From: Nocardioides sp. cx-173
GTDB lineage: Bacteria > Actinomycetota > Actinomycetes > Propionibacteriales > Nocardioidaceae
NCBI RefSeq assembly: GCF_021117365.1
Contig: NZ_CP088262.1
Span: 2,854,501-2,918,500 of the forward strand
DNA: 64,000 nucleotides
Reading direction: 5' to 3'
Positions 7,827 through 14,809 of the stretch are shown piece after piece (position 1 is the stretch's first letter; every line of letters starts with the position of its first letter). The notes below the pieces were generated by a model that saw nothing but the letters and a program-made list of their open reading frames with translations, made no database searches and had not been told where the DNA came from. A program made the position numbers and the translations under genes.

Positions 7827-8255
7827 TCAGTTGTTGGCGGGCGCCTTGGAGATCGCCTCGACCAGCTGGGCGGTCTGGTCGTCGGAGAGGTTCTTCGCGA
7901 TGTCGGCCTGGCTGAGCACCCCGACCAGGTCGTGACCGTCGATGACCGGCAGACGGCGTACGCCGTGCTCGGTCATCGTGCGCAGCGCCTCCTCGACCGA
8001 GTCGTCGGCCCCGATCGTGACCGGCTTCTCCCCGCCGTACCCCTGCACGGAGATGGCGCTGGGGTCGGCGCCGTCGGCCACGCAGCGGACGACGATGTCA
8101 CGGTCGGTGATCATCCCCTGCAGCCGGTCGTCGTCGCCGCAGATCGGCAGCGCCCCGACGTCGAGGTCGCGCATCTTCCTCGCGGCGTCGACGAGGGTGT
8201 CGCTGGTGCGGGCGCAGTCGGCGCTGCCCGACATGATGTCGCGTGCGGTGGTCAT
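7827..8255 (-). CDS. Two-CBS-domain protein
   Basis: The 142-residue protein consists of a CBS pair. The first repeat begins MTTARDIMSG with LPICGDDDRLQGMITDRDIV, and the second holds LRTMTEHGVRRLPVIDGHDL and VGVLSQADIA. CBS pairs bind adenosine nucleotides and act as energy or stress sensors. No catalytic domain is attached, so it is a stand-alone regulator. ATG 8255 is preceded by GGAGGAAAGGAG, an excellent ribosome binding site, which excludes a longer N terminus. The GCATA...GGGTACC promoter at 8303-8329 places it with the other stress genes, divergent from the epimerase gene. Confidence 0.88.
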   Translation of the reverse strand: MTTARDIMSGSADCARTSDTLVDAARKMRDLDVGALPICGDDDRLQGMITDRDIVVRCVADGADPSAISVQGYGGEKPVTIGADDSVEEALRTMTEHGVRRLPVIDGHDLVGVLSQADIAKNLSDDQTAQLVEAISKAPANN

Positions 8256-8302
8256 GGGTTCTCCTTTCCTCCGCCGGGCACCGTTGCCCGGGTGGCGCCG
8301 CC

Positions 8303-8329
8303 GGTACCCCGTGCCGGGAGCCGTATGCC
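8303..8329 (-). promoter_or_regulatory. SigB/F-type promoter of the CBS-protein gene
   Basis: On the minus strand this reads GGCATA, a 14-nt spacer, GGGTACC. It is arranged back to back with the promoter of the divergent epimerase gene at 8333-8358, only 3 bp away, so the two promoters may interfere or be co-activated. Confidence 0.6.
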
Positions 8330-8332
8330 GGC

Positions 8333-8358
8333 GCATGGGGCCGCGGGCCCGGGGCACC
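8333..8358 (+). promoter_or_regulatory. SigB/F-type promoter of the epimerase gene
   Basis: GCATG (8333-8337), 14 nt, GGGCACC (8352-8358). The ATG lies 7 nt after the box, giving a leaderless arrangement identical to that of the methyltransferase gene at 323. Confidence 0.55.
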
Positions 8359-8365
8359 GGTCGCC

Positions 8366-9427
8366 ATGCGCATCGTCATCACCGGCGCCTCCGGGAACAT
8401 CGGCTCCGCACTGCTCCGCGCCCTCTCCGGGCAAGGCCACGACCTCGTCGGCGTCGTACGGCGTCCCGTCGGCCGACCCGCCGGCACGGACCCGGTCACG
8501 TGGGTGCGGGCGGACCTCACCGAGGACTGCGCTCCTCTGCTGAGGCAGACCTTCCGCGGCGCCGACGCGGTCGTCCACCTGGCCTGGGGCTTCCAGCCCT
8601 CGCACGACCTCGACTACCTCGAGCGGCTCGGAGTCGGCGGCACCCGTCAGGTCGCCGAGGCCGCCGCGGCGGCCGGCGTCCCGCATCTCGTGCACCTGTC
8701 GTCGGTCGGCGCCTACTCCCCGCGCAGCGGCCCGGACCCGGTGCGGGAGAGCTACCCGACCGAGGGGATCCCCGGCTCGCCGTACAGCGCGCACAAGGTC
8801 GCGGCCGAGCGCCTGCTGGACCGCGTCGAGGCCGAGCACCCCGACCTCGTCGTGGCGCGGATGCGGCCCGGCATCGTGGGGCAGCGCAGCGCGGGCAGCG
8901 CGCTGCTGCGCTACGGGCTGCCGGCCCTCGTGCCGTCGTTCGCGCTGCGCGCCGTGCCGGTCCTCCCGCTCGACCGCGCGCTGTCGATCCCCATGGTGCA
9001 CGCCGACGACGTGGCCGACGCCCTGGTGCGCGTGCTGTCGTCGACGGCAGGCGGCGCGTTCAACCTGGCGGCGCCCACCGCGATCACGGTGGAGCACCTC
9101 TGCCGCGCGCTGGGCGCGCGTCACGTGCAGGTGCCGGCCTCCGTCGTACGGCGCGCGGCCGCACTGTCGTGGCACGCCCGGCTGCAGCCGGTCGACCCGG
9201 GCTGGATCGACCTGGCCTACCACGTCCCCCTGCTGGACCCGACCCGCGCGCGCGACGTCCTCGGCTGGGAGCCGCGGACCGACGCGCCCGCGGTGCTCGA
9301 GGAGGTCATCGCCGGGATGCGCGAGCGCGCCTCCGACACGACTGCGCCGCTGCGTCCGCGCACGGTGGCGCGGTCGCTGCGGCGCAGCCTGCGGGTCGGT
9401 CCGGTCGCGCGCCGCCCCGAGCCGTGA
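8366..9427 (+). CDS. NAD-dependent epimerase/dehydratase (extended SDR)
   Basis: The 353-residue extended short-chain dehydrogenase has the NAD(P)-binding TGASGNIGSALL motif at the N terminus. A Ser (VHLSSVGAYS) and the YxxxK pair (PYSAHKVAAE) make up the catalytic residues, and a VxMRPGIVG segment follows. It probably acts on a nucleotide sugar or related carbonyl substrate, which is not predictable here. The ATG at 8366 begins directly at MRIVITGASG and follows a GGGCACC box by 7 nt. The gene is convergent with the alcohol dehydrogenase, 4 nt apart. The C-terminal tail is Arg-rich. Confidence 0.85.
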   Translation: MRIVITGASGNIGSALLRALSGQGHDLVGVVRRPVGRPAGTDPVTWVRADLTEDCAPLLRQTFRGADAVVHLAWGFQPSHDLDYLERLGVGGTRQVAEAAAAAGVPHLVHLSSVGAYSPRSGPDPVRESYPTEGIPGSPYSAHKVAAERLLDRVEAEHPDLVVARMRPGIVGQRSAGSALLRYGLPALVPSFALRAVPVLPLDRALSIPMVHADDVADALVRVLSSTAGGAFNLAAPTAITVEHLCRALGARHVQVPASVVRRAAALSWHARLQPVDPGWIDLAYHVPLLDPTRARDVLGWEPRTDAPAVLEEVIAGMRERASDTTAPLRPRTVARSLRRSLRVGPVARRPEP

Positions 9428-9431
9428 CCGG

Positions 9432-10613
9432 TCAGGGCGTGAAGACCACCTTGATCATCCCGTCCTCCTTGGCCCTGAACTTGGCGTAGGCCTCCGGTGC
9501 GTCGCTCAGCGGCAGTCGGTGCGTCGCGAAGCTCTCGGTGCCGAGCGGGTCGCTGTCGTCGACGAGCAGCGGCATGATGTCGTCGGTCCAGCGCCGGACG
9601 TTGGCCTGTCCCATGCGCAGCTGGAGCTGCTTGTCGAACATCTGGAACAGCGGCATCGGGTCGGCCGCGCCGCCGTAGACGCCGGACAGCGAGACCGTCC
9701 CGCCACGCCGCACGGCGTCGATCGCGCTGTGCAGGGCGGCCAGCCGGTCGAACCCGGCCTTCAGCATGAGCGGCTCAGCGAGCTTGTCGGGCAGCAGGCC
9801 GACGGCCTTGATCAGCTTCTCCGCCACCGGGTTGCCGTGGGCCTCCATGCCGACGGCGTCGATCACCGAGTCGGCTCCTCGCCCGTCGGTCCGGTCGCGT
9901 ACCTCGGTCCCCAGGTCGTCGACCGCGTCGATGTCGATCGTCTCCGCCCCCAGCGCCGCCACGCGAGCCAGCCGCTCGGGGACGCGGTCGGCCACGATGA
10001 CCCGCTTGCCCTCGCGCAGCGCGATGCGCGTCGCCATGTCGCCGATGGGGCCCGCGCCCAGCACCAGCAGCGTGCCGCCGTCGGGCACGTCGGCGTACCG
10101 CACGCCCTGCCAGGCGGTGGGCAGCACGTCGGAGAGGTAGACGAAGCGGTCGTCCGAGGGACCCTCCGGCACCTTCACCGGCAGGAAGTCGGCGAACTGC
10201 ACCCGGAGGAACTCCGCCTGGCCGCCCGGCACCTGGCCGTAGAGCTTGCTGTAGCCGAGCAGGCTCGCACCCGTGCCGTGCTCGCGGTTCTGCGTGGTCT
10301 CGCACTGGCTGTGCAGCCCCCGCGAGCAGGTCCAGCACGAGCCGCAGCTGACGTTGAAGGGCACCACGACCCGGTCGCCGACCTTGAGGTCGCGCACGTC
10401 CGGTCCTACCTCCTCGACGATGCCCATGGGCTCGTGCCCCACGACGTCGCCCGGCGTCATGAACGGCGCCAGCGGCTCGTAGAGGTGCAGGTCGGACCCG
10501 CACAGGCCGGTCGTGGTCACGCGAATCACCGCGTCGGTCGGGTCGACGATCTGCGGGTCGGGAACGTCCTCTACCCGCATGTCCCTCGGGCCCTGCCACG
10601 TCACTGCCTTCAT
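9432..10613 (-). CDS. Zinc-dependent alcohol dehydrogenase (formaldehyde-dehydrogenase-like MDR)
   Basis: The 393-residue MDR enzyme has the catalytic zinc motif GHEPMGIVEEVG with preceding CGSDLHLYE, and a structural-zinc-like Cys cluster (CGSCWTCSRGLHSQC). The nucleotide-binding GAGPIGDMA is followed by an acidic site (VIVADRVPER), favouring NAD. The spacing with a long C-terminal insertion resembles glutathione-independent formaldehyde dehydrogenase-like proteins. ATG 10613 is preceded by GAGGAG. A GCATG-N14-GGGTACC promoter lies at 10653-10678. It probably detoxifies an alcohol or aldehyde during stress. Confidence 0.88.
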   Translation of the reverse strand: MKAVTWQGPRDMRVEDVPDPQIVDPTDAVIRVTTTGLCGSDLHLYEPLAPFMTPGDVVGHEPMGIVEEVGPDVRDLKVGDRVVVPFNVSCGSCWTCSRGLHSQCETTQNREHGTGASLLGYSKLYGQVPGGQAEFLRVQFADFLPVKVPEGPSDDRFVYLSDVLPTAWQGVRYADVPDGGTLLVLGAGPIGDMATRIALREGKRVIVADRVPERLARVAALGAETIDIDAVDDLGTEVRDRTDGRGADSVIDAVGMEAHGNPVAEKLIKAVGLLPDKLAEPLMLKAGFDRLAALHSAIDAVRRGGTVSLSGVYGGAADPMPLFQMFDKQLQLRMGQANVRRWTDDIMPLLVDDSDPLGTESFATHRLPLSDAPEAYAKFRAKEDGMIKVVFTP

Positions 10614-10652
10614 CAACTTCTCCTCGTTCGGTGTTTGCGGACGGGTCCTGCC

Positions 10653-10678
10653 GGTACCCGACAGACGGCCCTCCATGC
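10653..10678 (-). promoter_or_regulatory. SigB/F-type promoter of the alcohol dehydrogenase gene
   Basis: On the minus strand this reads GCATG, a 14-nt spacer, GGGTACC. The ATG lies about 40 nt downstream, with a GAGGAG ribosome binding site. Confidence 0.6.
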
Positions 10679-10707
10679 CCACGACCGGGGTCCGGACACG
10701 CCTTCGG

Positions 10708-10724
10708 CCCCGCGGGTGGCGGGG
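10708..10724 (-). terminator. Weak hairpin after the HNH gene
   Basis: CCCCGC and GCGGGG form a 6-bp stem with a 5-nt loop downstream of the HNH gene stop at 10735. There is no U-tract, so it is a possible but weak terminator. Confidence 0.25.
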
Positions 10725-10734
10725 TGTGGGGCGG

Positions 10735-12072
10735 TCAGGTTCGCCGGTGTCCGGGCGGTGGCGGGAGTGGTTCGGTGCCGGTGTGGTCGCGGCGGTAGGC
10801 GTGTCCGTGGGGTGAGTGCCACAGGTAGCTGCCACGGTCCAGGACGTCATAGGTCCAGCGGCCGTGGGTCTTCAGGCGGTGGTGCCCGCGACACAGTGGT
10901 GCGGAGTTGTAGGAGCAGGTCGGTCCGCCCTTGTTGTAGGGGGTGACGTGGTCGTGGTCGCAGCGTTCGGCGGGTCGGGTGCACCAGGGGAACACGCAGT
11001 GGTGATCGACGAGGTCGTCCTGCTCGACGAGGCGGTCGGGGTGCTCGTAGCCGGCGACGTGAATGTGCTCGGCGAGGTTCCGCACGGGCTTGACGTTGAT
11101 GACTGTGGTGCCGGGTGCCCCACACCACTCGCGGATGGTCTCGAGCAGCACCGGCTTGCGCCCTGCCCGCCCGACGAGCGCGTTCGGGTCCCCGAACACC
11201 CCAGCCTCATGCACGTGCAGGTCGATGACCCGGGTGATCTTGATGCTCTTCTCGGTGGTTGAGGTGCGAGCGAAGCGCTCGTCCTGAGGTGCGAGCTCGC
11301 GAGCCTCGAAGGGAGCCTCGAAACCACCCTCACCGTCCTGATCACCCAAGGACAGCGTGTCCTGCCCGCGCGCGAGGTCACCGGCGGCCTGGGCGCGTCG
11401 CACATCCAGTGACTCGGTGGAGCCGGCGGCCTTGCGGTCTGCGGCGAGCCGGCTGATCGCGGCATCGAGGTCGAGGGCGTCCTGCGCATCCAAAGTCCCG
11501 GATACCTCGATGGTGCCCTCGAGGGACATGTCGTCCTTGTGCACGTCGAGCTTGCGCCCGTCCGCGGCTTGGCGGCGTAGCTTCTCGGCCTGCTCGGGGT
11601 CGAACCGTGCGATCGCGGTGGTGATCTGTCGTTCGACCTCGGCGTAGGAGACCTTGTGCGCGCAGTAGCCCACCCGGGCGTCGACGAACGCCGCGCCGGC
11701 CAGGGGTAGGCACCTGGTGTGCTCGGCGATCCACCGGGCTTTCCAGAACCCGAGCTGACCGGCCTCGACGCGGGCCCAGATCCGTGGGAGGCGGTACTTG
11801 ATCTCGAGGGCGGCGCCGACGTACCGCTTGGCGGAGTCGGTCGACATGCCCAGGGCGGCGCCGAGCTCCATGACCGCGAACTCGCTGACCATGGGTGCCC
11901 CGGGCCCGGCCAGCGGGATGCCGTGGTCACCGAACGCGGCGTCGTCCTCGTCGTCGGTGGCGTGGATCTCGCACCAGTCCAGCGCCGCGTGCAGCCGCTC
12001 CAGCTCGACCGCGACCGCGGTCGCGGTGGTGGCGCGCATGACCTGCAGGAGGTCGGCGGGGGTGCTGGGCAT
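10735..12072 (-). CDS. DUF222 / HNH endonuclease-domain protein
   Basis: The 445-residue protein has a DUF222 helical domain over its first ~240 residues and a C-terminal HNH motif: CVFPWCTRPAERCDHDHVTP, a DHxxP-type core, and an LCRGHHRLKTHGRW end. Such proteins are abundant and multicopy in Nocardioides-type actinobacteria. They are suspected mobile or DNA-processing nucleases, but their biological role is not established. ATG 12072 (MPSTPADLLQ) is taken as the start; the frame is open further upstream into the repeat region. Residues ~249-273 are encoded by a 75-bp palindromic element also found twice in the adjoining intergenic region (see the repeat at 11254-11328). Confidence 0.82.
   Translation of the reverse strand: MPSTPADLLQVMRATTATAVAVELERLHAALDWCEIHATDDEDDAAFGDHGIPLAGPGAPMVSEFAVMELGAALGMSTDSAKRYVGAALEIKYRLPRIWARVEAGQLGFWKARWIAEHTRCLPLAGAAFVDARVGYCAHKVSYAEVERQITTAIARFDPEQAEKLRRQAADGRKLDVHKDDMSLEGTIEVSGTLDAQDALDLDAAISRLAADRKAAGSTESLDVRRAQAAGDLARGQDTLSLGDQDGEGGFEAPFEARELAPQDERFARTSTTEKSIKITRVIDLHVHEAGVFGDPNALVGRAGRKPVLLETIREWCGAPGTTVINVKPVRNLAEHIHVAGYEHPDRLVEQDDLVDHHCVFPWCTRPAERCDHDHVTPYNKGGPTCSYNSAPLCRGHHRLKTHGRWTYDVLDRGSYLWHSPHGHAYRRDHTGTEPLPPPPGHRRT
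11254..11328. repeat. 75-bp palindromic repeat embedded in the HNH coding sequence
   Basis: In the coding direction the segment starts GGTGGTTTCGAGGC and ends GCACCTCAACCACC, an imperfect terminal inverted repeat. The interior shares CCCTTCGAGGCTCG and TCGCACCTCAGGAC with the right half of the intergenic units at 12194-12541. Its length, 75 nt, is a multiple of three and it has no stop in the coding frame, so it adds 25 residues to the protein. Confidence 0.7.
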
Positions 12073-12158
12073 AGGACTACTCAAGCACCCGCCACCGACA
12101 GTCGAGGGCCCGAGAATCCCCTTTGCCCACAGGGCTCTGAGAACTTTCTCAACCCGTC

Positions 12159-12541
12159 GGTGGTCGAGGTGTGAAGGCGTGCAAAGCCCCTTCGGTGGTC
12201 GAGGTGCGAAGGCGTGCAACGCCTGAGCCTCGAGACCCCCGCCACCGACGCCGTACCCCCGGGCTGCTTCCCGACTCACCGGGTCTCGAGGCTCGTCCCT
12301 TCGAGGCTCGCTGCGCTCGCACCTCAGGACAAGCGCTGACGCTCCTCACACCTCGACCACCGAAAGGCCTCGGTGGTCGAGGTATGAAGGCGCCCTGGCG
12401 CCTGAGCCTCGAGACCCCCGCGGCCCGACCGCCGTACCCCGGGCTGCTTCCCGGCCCACTCGGTCTCGAGGCTCGTCCCTTCGAGGCTCGCTGCGCTCGC
12501 ACCTCAGGACAAGCGCTGACGCTCCTCGCACCTCGACCACC
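12159..12541. repeat. Tandem GGTGGTCGAGG...CCTCGACCACC repeat units
   Basis: Two near-identical units, 12194-12361 (168 bp) and 12372-12541 (170 bp), each begin GGTGGTCGAGGT and end CCTCGACCACC. A partial left end lies at 12159-12190. Inside each unit a GAGCCTCGAGACCCC block, a CCGGGCTGCTTCCC block and a CCCTTCGAGGCTCGC block are shared. The units form long imperfect hairpins. This region (12073-12554) holds no gene that I can support. It looks like a dispersed non-autonomous repeat family rather than a CRISPR array. Confidence 0.8.
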
Positions 12542-12554
12542 GAGCTGGCGCCGG

Positions 12555-13193
12555 TCAGGTGGGGAGGAGGTAGGAGCGGGCCTCGGGGACCTCGCGGAGG
12601 TAGAGGTCGGCGGTGGCGGCGCGGTGCAGGAGGTCGGGGACGGGTGAGTGCCCGATCAGGTCCTCGTCGAAGCCGTGGAGGTGGGCCCAGGCCTTGCGGT
12701 GGAGGGCGAGCGAGAACCGCGGCCACAGCCGCGGGTCCCCCTCGCCGGTTCCCTCGCCCGCTCCCTCGACGTGGTCGTCGAGGCGGCAGAGGTCGTAGCC
12801 GGCGTCGGGGGGCGGCCCCAGACGGGACGCCGGACCGGTCCACAGATGGGCCGGGTCCTGGCACGCGGCGCGCTCGTAGGCCGCCACCAGCTCCTCACCG
12901 GGAACGCAGGCCAGGTCGAGGAACACCAGCACATCCGCACCGGCGGCCAGCGCGACACCCCCGCCCGCGTTCATCGCGGCGGCGTACGGGACGCCCTCGG
13001 GGGCCGGCGACAGCGGGACGACGCGCGAGGCGACGCCGCGCGGCGGTTGCCAGCTGATCAGGTCGGCGGCGTCGACCGCGACGACGACGTGCTGGTCGGG
13101 GGGCCTTCTGCAGATGCTCAGCGCCTTGTGGTGCAGCTCCAGGCCGGGATGATCCCCGGCCGCCACCGTCACCACCGCCACGTTCCCGGACAT
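12555..13193 (-). CDS. Family 2-like glycosyltransferase
   Basis: The 212-residue protein resembles a small GT-A glycosyltransferase. An N-terminal Rossmann-like strand (VAVVTVAAGDH) is followed by AAAMNAGGGVALAAGADVLVFLDLACVP, where a Cys or acidic site replaces the usual DxD (LDLACVP). A C-terminal galactosyltransferase-like segment (FSLALHRKAWAHLHGFDEDL) carries a FDE motif typical of GT7C/GT2 proteins. The loss of a clear DxD makes activity uncertain. ATG 13193 has AAGGAGG upstream. A GGGTAC box at 13229-13234 on the minus strand abuts the palindromes at 13234-13269, so it may share control with the divergent LuxR gene. Confidence 0.65.
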   Translation of the reverse strand: MSGNVAVVTVAAGDHPGLELHHKALSICRRPPDQHVVVAVDAADLISWQPPRGVASRVVPLSPAPEGVPYAAAMNAGGGVALAAGADVLVFLDLACVPGEELVAAYERAACQDPAHLWTGPASRLGPPPDAGYDLCRLDDHVEGAGEGTGEGDPRLWPRFSLALHRKAWAHLHGFDEDLIGHSPVPDLLHRAATADLYLREVPEARSYLLPT

Positions 13194-13233
13194 GACCGCC
13201 TCCTTCGTCACTCTTCTCTAGGAGTGATGTACC

Positions 13234-13269
13234 CACCCCAAGGGGTGGCTTAGACCACCCCCAGGGGTG
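13234..13269. promoter_or_regulatory. Two CACCC-N4-GGGTG palindromes between the GT and LuxR genes
   Basis: Exact copies lie at 13234-13247 and 13256-13269, 22 bp apart (about two helical turns). They sit between divergent genes, one a LuxR-type regulator. The left copy touches a minus-strand GGGTAC box, so binding there would affect transcription of the glycosyltransferase gene. Confidence 0.5.
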
Positions 13270-13407
13270 GTTGCCCCCGCTCACCGCCGGGCGCCGTGTG
13301 CAAGCGAGGGCCCTGGTGCAATACGTTGGCCATGAGGTTGACGCCGCACCTCGGGGGTCAGGGGCTCGCTGCTCCTGGACAATCGACTAACCCCAGAGAT
13401 CTGTGCA

Positions 13408-14013
13408 ATGACCGTGGGACCTGGTCCCGTGCGGGTCGCGCTCGTCAACGACTACGAGCTGGTCCTGCTTGGGCTGCAGTCGATGCTGACGCCGTACGCC
13501 GGCCGCGTGGTGCTGGTCGACACCTTCGCCCGCGCGGAGGGGCCGGACCTCGACCCCGGCGCACTGCACCTCCACACCGGAGCCAAGGTCGTGCTCTACA
13601 GCTGGCACACCAGCCCGCACCTCGTGGAGGCCGCGCTCGCCCAAGGAGTCGACGGGTACGTCTCCAAGGGGGCACCGGCCGAGGAGCTGGTCACGGCCCT
13701 CGAGCGGATCGCGGCCGGGGAACAGGTGGTTCCCGCTCCCGGGCCGCACCTCGGGGCCGACGGCAGCGGCACCTGGCCGGGGCAGGAGGAGCTGACGGCT
13801 CGCGAGGCCGAGGTCGTCGCGCTCATCGCGCAGGGCCTCGCCAACCGCGAGATCGCCGGACGGGTCTTCCTGAGCATCAACTCGATCAAGAGCCACATCC
13901 GCTCGGCCTACCGCAAGATGGGCGTGTCCCGCCGCTCCCAGGCGGTCGTGTGGGCGCTGCAGCACGGGTTCGCACCCGCGCCGAGGCGACCGGTCAGCGC
14001 CGACCAAGAATGA
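13408..14013 (+). CDS. LuxR-type response regulator with a shortened receiver
   Basis: The 201-residue protein starts like a response regulator (VRVALVNDYELVLLGL) and ends with a LuxR HTH (ELTAREAEVVALIAQGLANR). The segment between the N-terminal acidic residues and the candidate phosphoacceptor (VLVDTFA, Asp near residue 38) is only about 23 residues, against about 40 in a normal receiver, so beta2-alpha2 appears missing. The later VVLYSWHTS and GVDGYVSKGAPAEEL strands, with the conserved Lys, are kept. No histidine kinase gene is nearby. The HTH is a close paralogue of the stand-alone HTH at 3251-3526. Paired palindromes lie 139 nt upstream. The 3' end overlaps the convergent ANTAR gene by 20 nt. 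Confidence 0.8.
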   Translation: MTVGPGPVRVALVNDYELVLLGLQSMLTPYAGRVVLVDTFARAEGPDLDPGALHLHTGAKVVLYSWHTSPHLVEAALAQGVDGYVSKGAPAEELVTALERIAAGEQVVPAPGPHLGADGSGTWPGQEELTAREAEVVALIAQGLANREIAGRVFLSINSIKSHIRSAYRKMGVSRRSQAVVWALQHGFAPAPRRPVSADQE

Positions 14014-14707
14014 CCAACGCCTCCGCGAGCTGGGTGGGGCTGATGCCGGCACCGCGCGCCGCGGTGCGGATCCGGTCGCGCGCCGTCGTGGCGTCGACGC
14101 GCTGCAGTGCGGCGACCACCGAGGCCGACTGATTGAGCAGCGACTCGGCCTCCAGCAGCTGCGGTGCCGCCTCGGCCAGCTGCCGGGTGCTGAAGGAGAG
14201 GTCGGCGTTGGTCACGAGTCGGTGTGCCGAGGTCTCGAACACCGCGGCCAGGCGCTCGTGGCGCCCGTCGAAGGCGTCCGCCGTCGAGCCGTACAGGTTG
14301 ACCGTGCCCTCGATGGCCCCGGACCGCACCAGCGGCAGGGTCAACGTGGAGGCGATGCCGGTGGCCGCGGCGGCGCGTGCGAACAGCGCCCAGCTCTGCT
14401 CGTCGATCGCGCCCTCGACCCGGTAGCCCACGACCGCCCCCAGCTCGACGGACTGCACGCACGGCCCGCCGTCCAGGAACTGCACGGCGTCGAGGAACGC
14501 CACCTGCAGGGCGGAGGCCACGAAGGTGAAGGTCACGCCGTACTCGCGGGAGGAGACGCTCATCCCCACGCAGCGCGGGGCGACCGCCTCCACCTGGCGG
14601 CTCAGGTTGCCCAGGACCTCCAGCATCTCGCCCTGGGCGACGAAGGGCCCGAGCTCCTCGATCGCCCTGACGGTCTCGGGAATGGGTTCCACCGGCACAG
14701 CTCCCAC
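13994..14707 (-). CDS. GAF-ANTAR transcription antitermination regulator
   Basis: The 237-residue protein has a GAF-like sensor domain over roughly residues 15-160, with FLDGGPCVQSVELGAVVGY and VNLYGSTADAFDGRH as typical strands. A C-terminal ANTAR-like three-helix bundle follows (LLNQSASVVAALQRVDATTA ... GISPTQLAEALV). ANTAR proteins bind dual-hairpin RNA to prevent termination. The ANTAR core is divergent: the usual Ala-rich KG..M segment is replaced. It starts at GTG 14707 and is preceded by a GCATG-N15-GGGTACC promoter (14735-14761), linking it to the stress regulon. Confidence 0.78.
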   Translation of the reverse strand: MGAVPVEPIPETVRAIEELGPFVAQGEMLEVLGNLSRQVEAVAPRCVGMSVSSREYGVTFTFVASALQVAFLDAVQFLDGGPCVQSVELGAVVGYRVEGAIDEQSWALFARAAAATGIASTLTLPLVRSGAIEGTVNLYGSTADAFDGRHERLAAVFETSAHRLVTNADLSFSTRQLAEAAPQLLEAESLLNQSASVVAALQRVDATTARDRIRTAARGAGISPTQLAEALVILGRR

Positions 14708-14734
14708 GCGCGAACAGACTGACAGTGAGCCGAA

Positions 14735-14761
14735 GGTACCCCCGGGCTGCCGCCCTCATGC
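14735..14761 (-). promoter_or_regulatory. SigB/F-type promoter of the GAF-ANTAR gene
   Basis: On the minus strand this reads GCATG, a 15-nt spacer, GGGTACC. The GTG start lies 27 nt downstream of the box. Confidence 0.6.
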
Positions 14762-14809
14762 AGCCCGATGCGGCCCCAGGTGCTCTCCTACGGCGTGCGT
14801 GGGCAGAGT

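Noticed and set aside
12159-12541. CRISPR array
   Set aside because: There are only two long units (168 and 170 bp) with internal similarity and no spacer pattern. They match a dispersed palindromic repeat.
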